64,000 nt of DNA, taken from assembly GCA_024362935.1 (NCBI GenBank), contig JANCRA010000116.1, forward strand, positions 928,501 through 992,500. Reading direction: 5' to 3'. Below are positions 11,701 through 23,700 of the stretch, piece by piece. The stretch is from Setophaga petechia (lineage: Eukaryota > Chordata > Aves > Passeriformes > Parulidae). Below the pieces are notes generated by a model. It did no database searches, was not told the origin of the DNA, and saw nothing but the letters and a program-made list of their open reading frames with translations. Numbering within the stretch: position 1 is the first letter of the stretch; the number at the start of each line of letters is the position of its first letter. The position numbers and the translations under genes are program-made.

Positions 11701-14700
11701 TGTGGGGACCTGCCCTGGGGTGGCACAGAGGTGACTGTGCTGTCCCAGGGCAGGGGTGACACTGTTTTGCAGAGATGGTCAAAACTCCACAACTCTGTGA
11801 GAGTTGTAAATCCGGTGTGTGCTGGACCCATGTGGGAACCATTCCCTTAAATTGCCATGGGCACCTCTGGGCATTTCAGGTCCCTTTTTATCCCCCTCTC
11901 AAATACATACACATACAATTTCACTGTAGGTTCATACATGTTCATTTTTACAAATTTTACATGACATTTGCTGCTAGTTCTTGTTTATCAGAAAGAGTTC
12001 CTAGGTCAGGTTGACCTCTCTCACAGCAGTCTCTCTCTGTCATTTTTTATCACTCTCTGTCTCATCTCTGTCTTTCTCTGAAGCAGTTTCTTAGGCCTTG
12101 CAGTCAGGTACATAGCTCTGTTTTCTAACCACAGACTCAACTCAAAAATGTACATTTCACCTAAATCAAAATGGATTTCTACCCTAGAAAATTTCCACTT
12201 GGCTTCAGCACACACCTGGAGTTCAGGGTGTCCCCAGCTCCAGGGACATGGAGTGGGGGACAAAAAAAATCAGAATCTAAATCTAAATCAGAATGGATTT
12301 CTACTCTGGAGAATTTCCACTCTGTCTCTCCTGGGTCGCTGAGCAATGGGGAGTGTGCTGTGGGAGGGTCTGTGCCAGTCTGTGCCCGTTCTCCACGTGC
12401 TGGATTCCCGGGAGGGTCTGTGCCAGTCTGTGCCCGTTCCCACGTGCTGGATTCCCGGGAGGGTCTGTGCCAGTCTGTGCCCGTTCCCACGTGCTGGATT
12501 CCCGGGAGGGTCTGTGCCAGTCTGTGCCCGTTCTCCACGTGCTGGATTCCCGGGAGGGTCTGTGCCAGTCTGTGCCCGCTGTCACATGCTGGATTCCCGT
12601 TGTCACCGTTCCCCGTGTCCCCAGGCACCCCTTCCCGCGGGTGTTCAGCTCCTGCAGCCGGAGGCAGCTGGAGAGCTACTTCCAGAAGGGAGGGGGAATG
12701 TGCCTGTTCAACCTGCCCGACACCAAGGACCTGGTGGGGGCACGGAAATGCGGCAACGGCTTCCGCGAGGAGGGGGAGGACTGCGACTGCGGGGAGGCGG
12801 AGGTACGGGGGGCCCGGGGGACAGGGGGGCCCGGGGGACATGGGGGGCCTATGGGACATGGGGGGACAGGGGGTCCTGTGGGACATGGGGGACAGGGGGG
12901 CCTGGGGGACATGGAGGGACAGGGGGCCTGGGGGACATGGGGGACAGGGGGGCCCTTATGGGAGATGGAGGTATGGGGGGCCTGGGGGACATGGGGGGAC
13001 AGGGGGACATGGGGGGACAGGGGGGTCCTTGTGGGACACGGGGGGCAACAGGGACAGGGGGTCCTCATGGAACATGGAAGGACAAAGTGACCCTCATGGG
13101 ATGTAGAGTGACCCTCCTGGGACATGGAGACACAGGGGGTCTTCATGGGACATGAAGGGACAGAGTGACCCTCCTGGGATGTGGAGGGACAGAATGTGAC
13201 CCTCATGGGAGGGGGAGGGACAGGGGGTCCTCATGGGAGGGGAAGGGACAGGGGGTCCTCGTGAGAGGCAGAGGGACAGGGGGTCCCTCATGGGACATGT
13301 GTGACCCAGAGTGTGACCCTCATGGGACATGGAGGGACAGAGTGACCCTCCTGGGACGTGCAGGGACAGGGGGGTCCTGGGGTCCTCCTCAGCTGAGGCA
13401 GTTCCTGCACAGGGCATTGCCAAGGGGGGTTTGGCTGTCACCACAGGGGCTCCATCCCAAGGGCTTTTCCCAGTCCCACCTTCCCGAACCCATCCATCCC
13501 AGTCCCACCTTCCTGAACCCATCCATCCCAGTCCCACCTTCCCAAACCCATCCATCCCAGTCCCACCTTCCTGAACCCATCCATCCCAGTCCCACCTTCC
13601 CGAACCCATCCATCCCAGTCCTGCCTTCCTGAACCCATCCATCCCAGTCCCACCTTCCTGAACCCATCCATCCCAGTCCTGCCTTCCCAAACCCATCCAT
13701 CCCAGTCCTGCCTTCCTGAACCCATCCATCCCAGTCCTGCCTTCCTGAACCCATCCATCCCAGTCCCACCTTCCCAAACCCATCCATCCCAGTCCCGCCT
13801 TCCTGAACCCATCCATCCCAGTCCCACCTTCCCAAACCCATCCATCCCAGTCCCACCTTCCTGAACCCATCCATCCCAGTCCTGCCTTCCTGAACCCATC
13901 CATCCCAGTCCCACCTTCCCAAACCCATCCATCCCAGTCCCACCTTCCTGAACCCATCCATCCCAGTCCTGCCTTCCTGAACCCATCCATCCCAGTCCCA
14001 CCTTCCCAAACCCATCCATCCCAGTCCCACCTTCCCAAACCCATCCATCCCAGTCCTGCCTTCCCCCCCCGAGTGCCCATTCTCCCCCTGCCCTCTGTGC
14101 CTCAGTGTGCCCCGTGGCAGGATGAGCAGGGCACGGCTGGCATGGCTGGGCAGGGGCTGGGGCAGCGCTGGGGAGGGCTGGACCCCGGCCCACGGAGCTG
14201 TGCTGCCCACAGGAGTGCACCAACCCCTGCTGCAATGCCCACAACTGCACGCTCAAGGAGGGGGCCCAGTGTGCCCACGGTGACTGCTGCCATGGCTGCA
14301 AGGTGAGACCCAGCCTGCCCACCCTGTGTTACCCCTGCCCACCCTGTGCCACCCTGTGCCACCCCCTGCACCCCCGTGCCCACCCAGTGCCACCCCTGCC
14401 ATGGCAGGGACACCTCCCACTGTCCCAGGTGCTCCAGCCCCAGTGTCCAACCTGGCCTGGGCACTGCAGCTGGGGCTGCTCTGGGCACCTGTGCCAGGGC
14501 CTGCCCACCCTGCCAGGGGACAATTCCCAATTCCCAATGTCCCATCCAGCCCCTGGCACTGGGATCATTCCCTGGGTGCTGTCCCTCCATCCCTTGTCCC
14601 CAGTCCCTGTGCAGGAGAATTCCTCTGCCAGTGTTGTGGCTGGGGTCCTGCTGAGGAACGTGTGCCCGTGCCCTGACAGCCCCAGGACCCCCCAGGGCAC

Positions 14701-17700
14701 CTGTGTCATGTTAGAGCTGCCAGCTGTGCCAGCTGTGCCAGGAGGCACCGTCAGTGCCACCTGTGCCCAGTGTGTCCCCATGTCAATGCCCCGTGTCCCC
14801 ACTGTGTCCCCGTGTCACTGCCCCCTATCTCCAATCTGTCCCCGTGTCACTGCCCCCTGTCCCCAGTGTGTCCCTGTGTCAGTGCCACCTGTCCCCAGTC
14901 TGTCCCTGTGTCAGTGCTGCCTGTCCCCACTCTGTACCCACTGTGTCCCTGTGTCACTGCCCCCTGTCCCCAGTGTGTCCCCGTGTCAGTGCCCCCTGCC
15001 CCCACTGTGTCCCCCTGTCACTGCCCCCTGTCCCCAGTGTGTCCCCGTGTCAGTGCCCCCTGTCCCCACTGTGTCCCCGTGTCAGTGCCCCCTGTCCCCA
15101 GTGTGTCCCCCTGTCACTGCCCCCTGTTCTCAGTGTGTCCCCCTGTCACTGCCCCCTGTCCCCAGTGTGTCCCCGTGTCACTGCCCCCTGTCCCCAGTGT
15201 GTCCCCGTGTCACTGCCCCCTGTCCCCACTGTGTCCCCGTGTGTCCCCAGCTGAAGGTGGCTGGCACTCTGTGCCGGGAGGCCGCTGGCTCCTGTGACCT
15301 GCCCGAGTTCTGCACGGGCGTGTCCCCGTACTGCCCTCCCAACGTGTACCTGCTGGACGGCTCCTCGTGCGCCCGGGGCCAGGCCTACTGCAGCAACGGC
15401 ATGTGCATGACCCACGAGCAGCAGTGTGTGCAGCTCTGGGGGCCAGGTCAGTCCCACCTGTCCTGTGCATGACCCACGAGCAGCAGTGTGTGCAGCTCTG
15501 GGGGCCAGGTCAGTCCCATTCCTCCTGTGCATGACCCACGAGCAGCAGTGTGTGCAGCTCTGGGGGCCAGGTCAGTCCCAAATTGCAGTAATGGTGTGTG
15601 CATGACCCATGAGCAGCAGTGTGTGCAGCTCTGGGGGCCAGGTCAGTCCCATCCTGTGCATGACCCACGAGCAGCAGTGTGTGCAGCTCTGGGGGCCAGG
15701 TCAGTCCAAAACCCTCCTGTGCATGACCCACGAGCAGCAGTGTGTGCAGCTCTGGGGGCCAGGTCAGACCCACGAGCAGCAGTGTGTGCAGCTCTGGGGG
15801 CCAGGTCAGTCCCATCCTGTGCATGACCCACGAGCAGCAGTGTGTGCAGCTCTGGGGGCCAGGTCAGTCCCTCCCCTCCTGTGCATGACCCACGAGCAGC
15901 AGTGTGTGCAGCTCTGGGGGCCAGGTCAGTCCAAAACCCTCCTGTGCATGACCCATGAGCAGCAGTGTGTGCAGCTCTGGGGGCCAGGTCAGTCCCATTC
16001 CTCCTGTGCATGGCCCAGCAGCAGCAGTGTGTGCAGCTCTGGGGCCAGGTCAGACCCATTCCTCCTGTGCATGACCCACGAGCAGCAGTGTGTGCAGCTC
16101 TGGGGGCCAGGTCAGTCCCAAACCCTCCTGTGCATGACCCACGAGCAGCAGTGTGTGCAGCTCTGGGGCCAGGTCAGACCCACAAGCAGCAGTGTGTGCA
16201 GCTCTGGGGGCCAGGTCAGTCCCAAACCCTCCTGTGCATGACCCACGAGCAGCAGTGTGTGCAGCTCTGGGGCCAGGTCAGACCCACGAGCAGCAGTGTG
16301 TGCAGCTCTGGGGCCAGGTCAGTCCCACCTGTCCTGTGCATGACCCACGAGCAGCAGTGTGTGCAGCTCTGGGGGCCAGGTCAGTCCCATTCCTCCTGTG
16401 CATGACCCACGAGCAGCAGTGTGTGCAGCTCTGGGGGCCAGGTCAGTCCCTCCCCTCCTGTGCATGACCCACGAGCAGCAGTGTGTGCAGCTCTGGGGGC
16501 CAGGTCAGTCCCATCCTGTGCATGACCCACGAGCAGCAGTGTGTGCAGCTCTGGGGCCAGGTCAGACCCACGAGCAGCAGTGTGTGCAGCTCTGGGGGCC
16601 AGGTCAGTCCCACCCCTCACTGCAGCACAGCCTGGGGGTGCCCAAGGGGTTCCTTGGGGCCCTGGCACAGCCACAGCCACACCAACAGCCAGGGCACAGT
16701 TCTGAACCCCAAATCCTCGGGAATGGGATGGGGGTGCCCAGAGCAGCTGTGGGTGCCCCTGCATCCCTGGAATGTCCAGGTTGGACACTGGGGCTGGGAG
16801 CAGCCTGGGACAGTGGGAGGTGTCCCTGCCCTGGGTGGAACTGGGTGGGTTTAAGGTCTCTTCCAACCCAACCCATTCTGTGAGCAAAATCCTCCTCAAG
16901 ACTGCAGCAAATGGGGAAGTTCATCCCTCCTGTCCCTGGCCTGGCAGTGCAGCAGCCCTGGGCGAGCTGTCCCTGGTGTGCTCTCCCTGTGCTGCTCCCT
17001 CTGCCGGTCCCTGCCTGTCCCGGTCCCCAGAGCTCTCCCCGTGTGCAGGAGCGTGGCCAGCCCCTGATGCCTGCTTCCAGGACGTCAACATGGCCGGGAA
17101 CACCTACGGCAACTGCGGCAAGGACAGCCAGGGCCGCTACGTCAAGTGTGACAAGAGGTGGGCACAGCGCTGGCACCCGTGTCCCCTCCTGTGCCCACAG
17201 CTGCCCCTGCCACCCCTACCACCCCTGCCACGCCACTGGGAGGGCCCTGCCTCACCCCTGCCGTGGGAAGCAGCCCTTGGGGCAGCCCTGTTTTGTACCC
17301 CAGGAAGCCACCAGCCCCTCCTGGGCTCTGTCCCCATCGCTGCTGGGAGCTGGCACTTGGAGATCTCGAGGTCTTTTCCATCCTCAATCTGTGATTCTGC
17401 TGTCCCACCATGGGCAGCTCCCAGCCCAGCCTGCTGGGCAATCAAAACCAGTGTCACATTCAGGGAGTTGTGCTCTCTGTGATCCCAGTGCCACATTTAG
17501 GGAGTTGTGCTCTCTGATGTCCCAGTCCCACATCTAGGGAGTTGTGCTCTCTGATATTCCCAGTGCCACATTTAGGGAGTTGTGCTCTCTGTCCCCAGTG
17601 CCACATTTAGGGAGTTGTGCTCTCTGTGATCTCAGTCCCACATTTAGGGAGTTGTGCTCTCTGATATTCCCAGTCCCACATTTAGGGAGTTGTGCTCTCT

Positions 17701-20700
17701 GTGATCTCAGTCCCACATTTAGGGAGTTGTGCTCTCTGTGTTCTAAATGTCACATTTAGGGAGTTGTGCTCTCTGTGTCCCCAGTGCCACATTTAGGGAG
17801 TTGTGCTCTCTGATATTCCCAGTGCCACATTTAGGGAGTTGTGCTCTCTGATGTCCCAATCCCATATTCAGGGAGTTGTGCTCTCTGTCCCCAGTGCCAC
17901 ATTTAGGGAGTTGTGCTCTCTGTCCCCAGTCCCACATTTAGGGAGTTGTGCTCTCTGTGATCTCAGTGCCACATTTAGGGAGTTGTGCTCTCTGTGATCT
18001 CAGTGCCACATTTAGGGAGTTGTGCTCTCTGTGTTCTAAATGTCACATTTAGGGAGTTGTGCTCTCTGTCCCCAGTGACTCCAGGATGTCAGAGCCTCCC
18101 CTGCCCTCCCCTGGCTGTTTCCCTCCATCATTTCTGTGCTGTCCATGATTTCCCTGCTCAGCCTCTCCAGGGTGTCCATAACCCCACGGGAGTCACCCCC
18201 AGGTGTGGGATGCTGGGGCTGGGGGGCTGAGGGGGCACCACTGCCCCCTGTGCCAGCTCCGCCCGGCCGTGCCCGCTGCAGGGATGCCATGTGTGGGAAG
18301 ATCCAGTGCCAGAGCTCTGCCAAGAAGCCGCAGGGCACCAACACGGTGTCCATCGACACCACCATCCGCCTCCAGGGCCGCGAGGTCAGGTGCAGGGGCA
18401 CCTTCGTCTACAGCGCCAAGGACGACCAGGAGGACCTGTCCGACCCAGGGCTGGTGCTGACGGGCACCAAGTGCGGGGATGGCATGGTGAGTGCCCCTCC
18501 TGGCCCGGGCTCTGCTGAGGGACACCTGCCCTGGGCTCTGACCCAGCTCCAGGCACCTGCCCTGGGCTCTGACCCAGCTCCAGGGCTCTGACCCAGCTCC
18601 AGGCACCTCCTATGGGCTCTGCCCCAGCTCCAGGGCCCTGCCCCAGCTCCAGGCACCTTTTCTGGGCTCTGACCCAGCTCCAGGCTGCTCATGGCCCTTC
18701 CCTGTGTCACAGCCAGGCCCTGCAGTGGTTCCTTCCACACCTGTAGATGTTGTCTTAGTGTCACCTCAACTGCTGCCCCCAGGTGTTTGTGGGTCACCAG
18801 GTTCTTCTCACCCTGGGCATTTGTGGGCATCACCAGATGTTCAGGCATGTTTAGGCCACCAAATCGTTCTCTGTGCCCTCCAAGCTTCTTCACCAAATCG
18901 GTTCAGAGAGGAGCAAGCCCAGCAGGAATTGCCCCAGGATTTGATTGAGGATTCCTCCAATGAAGAGATTGTTTCCCAGAGGAAACAGGAAATCTGCCAG
19001 GAATCAACGTGACAAGGGCAGTGCTAACTGGGCATTGCTCTCTGCATCTCCAAGGGCTTTGGAGGGGCCAGCTGAGCTGAGAGAGGGCAGAGGCTGCTGG
19101 AGGACAGGGCAGGAGGGATGTGCTCCAGAGAGGGCTGGCTGTGAGGACACAGCCTTCCCTGCTTGGCATTTAAACAGTGAAATCTTCATTGGGAAGGCCA
19201 AAGCAGTGACATTTCCAGGAGGAAATATGGCCAGTTTTGAAATGCAGCATTGTTTATTTTGGCCAGTGCCTGGGTTTGGAGGCCAAATGGGAAATGGTTT
19301 CTCTTGGTTTTGGGGCCAAATGGGAAATGGTTTCTCTTGGTTTTGGGGCCAGATGGAGCTGGTTTCTCTTGGTTTTGGGGCCAGATGGAGCTGGTTTCTC
19401 TTGGTTTTGGGGCCAGATGGAGCTGGTTTCTCTTGGTTTTGGGGCCAGATGGAGCTGGTTTCTCTTGGTTTTGGGGCCAGATGGAGCTGGTTTCTCCAGG
19501 AGCTGGCAGGGTCTGTGTGTGGAGGGGGTGGGAGTGCTGCTGGCTGGGCTCTGCACAGGGAATGGGATCCCTTGGCTGGAGCCATGTGATTTCACCACCT
19601 GCATTTTCCAGCACTCCAAGCCTTTGGAGACCCCCCAGCTGTCCCTGTCCAGGTCCCGGGGTGACCCCAGCCCCTCTGCTGTGTCCCCCCAGGTGTGCAA
19701 GGACCGGCGGTGCCAGAACGCGTCCCTGGTGGAGCTGGAGGAGTGCGAGTCCCGCTGCCACGGCCACGGGGTGAGCTCTGCTGGGAGCCCCGGCTGGCAG
19801 GGCAGGGCTGGGAGTGTCTGCCAGGGGAGTGGGACCTGCTGGGAGCCCCTGGCATCATGGGCAGGGCTGGGAGTGTCTGCCACGGGCATGGCACCTGCAG
19901 GGAGAAAACCCCAGGGTCTGCCACGGGCATGGCACCTGCAGGGAGCCCCTGGCATCAGGGCAGGGCTGGGTGCCAGCCCCAGGGTCTGCCACAGGGATGG
20001 GCACTGGGACCCCGTGGGTTTGTGCCTCTCAGACCTGTCCCAGGCAGGGCAGGGTTTTTGCTCAGCCGTGTCCCAGCAGGAGGAACAGGGCTGTTGGTGG
20101 TGTCAGGGCCACCTGCAAAGCTTGGCTCAGGGTCTGGTTTGGGCTGGAGACTGTTTGGAGCTCAGAGCAGGTGTGGGGTCCCCCTGAGAGCAGAACAAGA
20201 GCTGGAAGGAGAAGCAGGGCAGCAGAAAGGCAGGGTAGGGGCTCAGGGAGGGGAGGAAAGCTGCTCTCCAGGGCAGAAGGGTTACAGAGGCCTGAGCTCT
20301 GTGGGATGAGGCAACAGCCACTGCTGGGTTCTGGGTGTGGCAGATAAAACACCTGACTGACCCTTCTGTGACAGCCACAACATCCACACCTGCCCTTGTT
20401 CTGCCCAGCATGGCTCAGGCTCCAGAGCTGGAGCTGGTCAGCCTGGAGATGAGCAGGTTCTGGGGGCACCTTCTGGCACCTTCCAGCACTAAAATAGGGT
20501 TATAAAGGAGAAGGGGGGTGACTTTTTACATGGGCAGATAGGGACAGGAGCAGGGAGAATGGCTTCAAACTGAAAGAAGAGATGGAGATGGGATATGGGG
20601 CAGGAATTGTTCCCTGGCAGGGTGGGCAGGGGCTGGGCTGGAATTCCCAGATTTGCTGGGGCTGCCCCTGGATCCCTGGCAGTGCCCCAGGCCAGGCTGG

Positions 20701-23700
20701 ACATTGGGGCTGGAGCACCTGGGACAGTGGGAGGTGTCCCTGCCATGGCAGGGTGGCACTGGGTGGGATTTAGGGTCCTTCCCTGATCCCAGCCCATTCC
20801 AGGATTCTGTGATGTCCAAGGGAGCATTGTCAGGGGTGAAGCTCCCTCAGCCCAGACTCGTGTCACCATCTGTCCATTCCTCCCTGTGGACCATCACTGC
20901 CACACGTGCCAGCCCTGTCCTGTGTCCCCAGGTGTGCAACAGCAACAAGAACTGTCACTGTGAGCCCGGCTGGGCCCCCCCGTTCTGCGACAAGCCGGGG
21001 CTGGGGGGCAGCGTGGACAGCGGCCCCGTGCAGAGCCACGGTGAGTGAGTGACACTGGCCCTGAGCCACGGTGAGTGAGTGACTGTCCCTGTACAGATCC
21101 ATGGTCAGTCACACTGTCCCTGTGCAGAGCCACGGTGAGTGAGTGACTGTCCCTGTGTCCTGAGCCACGGTGAGTGAGTGACACTGTCCCTGTGCAGAGC
21201 CATGGTCAGTGAGTGACACTGTCCTTGTGTCCTGAGCCACTGTGAGTGAGTGACACTGTCCTTGTGTCCTGAGCCACTGTGAGTGAGTGACTGTCCCTGT
21301 GTCCTGAGCCACGGTGAGTGAGTGACACTGTCCCTGTGTCCTGAGCCACGGTGAGTGAGTGACTGTCCCTGTGTCCTGAGCCACGGTGAGTGAGTGACAC
21401 TGTCCCTGAGCCACGGTGAGTGAGTGACACTGTCCTTGTGTCCTGAGCCACGGTGAGTGAGTGACTGTCCCTGTGCAGAGCCATGGTGAGTGAGTGACAC
21501 TGGCCCTGTGTCCTGAGCCACTGTGAGTGAGTGACACTGGCCCTGAGCCACGGTGAGTGAGTGACTGTCCCTGTGTCCTGAGCCACGGTGAGTGAGTGAC
21601 CTGTCCCTGAGCAGGGCCACTGTGAGTGAGTGACACTGTCCCTGTGTCCTGAGCCATGGTGAGTGAGTGACCTGTCCCTGTGCAGATCCATGGTCAGTCA
21701 CACTGTCCCTGTGCAGAGCCATGGTCAGTGAGTGACACTGTCCCTGTGCCATGGTGAGTGAGTGACACTGTCCCTGTGCAGAGCCACTGTGAGTGAGTGA
21801 CACTGTCCCTGTGCAGGGCCACTGTGAGTGAGTGACACTGTCCCTGTGCAGGGCCACTGTGAGTGAGTGACACTGTCCCTGTACAGATCCATGGTCAGTC
21901 ACACTGTCCCTGTGCAGAGCCATGGTCAGTGAGTGACACTGTCCCTGTGTCCTGAGCCACTGTGAGTGAGTGACACTGTCCCTGTGTCCTGAGCCATGGT
22001 CAGTCACACTGTCCCTGTGCAGGGCCACTGTGAGTGAGTGACACTGTCCCTGTGCAGAGCCATGGTCAGTCACACTGTCCCTGTGCAGGGCCACTGTGAG
22101 TGAGTGACACTGTCCCTGTGTCCTGAGCCATGGTCAGTCACTCTGTCCCTGTGCAGATCCATGGTCAGTCACTCTGTCCCTGTGCAGATCCATGGTCAGT
22201 CACTCTGTCCCTGTACAGATCCATGGTCAGTCACTCTGTCCCTGTGCAGATCCATGGTCAGTCACTCTGTCCCTGTGCAGATCCATGGTCAGTCACTCTG
22301 TCCACAGTGCCACTGTCCCCATGACCTGAGGGCTCCTGGGCTGCAGCAGGGCCAGGGCAGGGCTGGGGGCTCCCAGAGGGGCCTGTGCAGGTGTGACTGT
22401 GCTCACAGGGTCCCAGGATGGGGGCAGGGACAGGATCTGACTCCATGGTTCAGAAGGCTGATTTATTATTTTATCATATATATTACATTAAAACTAGACT
22501 AAAAGAATAGAAGAAAAGGTTTCATCAGAAGCTGGCTAAGAATAGAATAGCAAAGAATGATAACAAAGGTTTGTGGCACGGACAGAGAGCCCGAGCCAGC
22601 TGACTGTGATTGGCCATTAATGATGAACATTTAACATGGACCAATCAAAGATTTACCTGTTGCATCCCACAGCAGCAGATAATCAATGTTTGCATTTTGT
22701 TCCTGAGGCCTCTCAGCTTCTCAGGAGGAAGAATCCTAAGGAAAGGATTTTCCATAAAAGATGTCTGTGACATGCAGGCAGCCCCACAGCCCGTGCCCAG
22801 CTCAGGCTGGTTGGTGGCACCCAACCAATGTGCCAGCAATGGGCAGTGGGGTCACCATGAGCAGGGCGGGGGCTGCTGGCTGTGCCAGCCCCTGACTGGC
22901 CCCTGTGCTCCCCTGGCAGCCCACGAGTCCATCCTGCTGGCCCTGCTGGTCATCTCCCTGTTCCTGCTGCCCGCCCTGGCACTCAGCCTCTGCTACTGGT
23001 ACCGCCAGGACAGCTCCCTGCTGGCCAGCTGCATCCAGGAGGGCAGGGCCAGGGCCCAGGGCGCCTGCAGGTGGGTGGGCACACCCCCTTCATCCTGGGC
23101 ACCCCGGGTGGGCACACACCCTTCATCCTGGGCACACAGGGTGGGCACACACCCTTCATCCTGGGCACTCAGCATGGGTGGGCACACAACCCCTTCATCC
23201 TGGGCACCCAGGGTGGGCACACAGCCTTCATCCTGGGCACCCAGCGTGGGTGGGCACACCCCCTTCATCCTGGGCACCCGGGGTGGGCACACACCCTTCA
23301 TCCTGGGCACACAGGGTGGGTGGGCACACACCCTTCATCCTGGGCACCCAGGGCAGCCCAGGCTGGCTTCAGCCTGCCTGGCAGGGGCTGGGGGAGCTGG
23401 GGGGGCACAGCCCCTGCTGGGCTGTGAGACTGCTCTGGGGATGGACAGACTGACCTGGGAGATCTGGGGATGGACAGACTGACCTGGGAGATCTGGGGAT
23501 GGACAGACTGACCTGGGGAACCCACAGCTCCTGTTCTGGTGTGAGACTGCTCTGGGCTCTCAGCAGTTCCCTGAGCCCAGGACAGGAATGGCCCTTGGCA
23601 CAGGACAATCCCAGGGACGGGTGGAGGTGACCTGGAATGGAGGAGAATTCTCATTCCTTGCAAGGTGTCCATCACAGTCTGACCATGTCTGTCACACCCT

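Noticed and set aside
17440..18076. Repeated TTTAGGG words suggestive of telomere repeats
   Set aside because: The word occurs once per ~40-bp unit and is not tandem.
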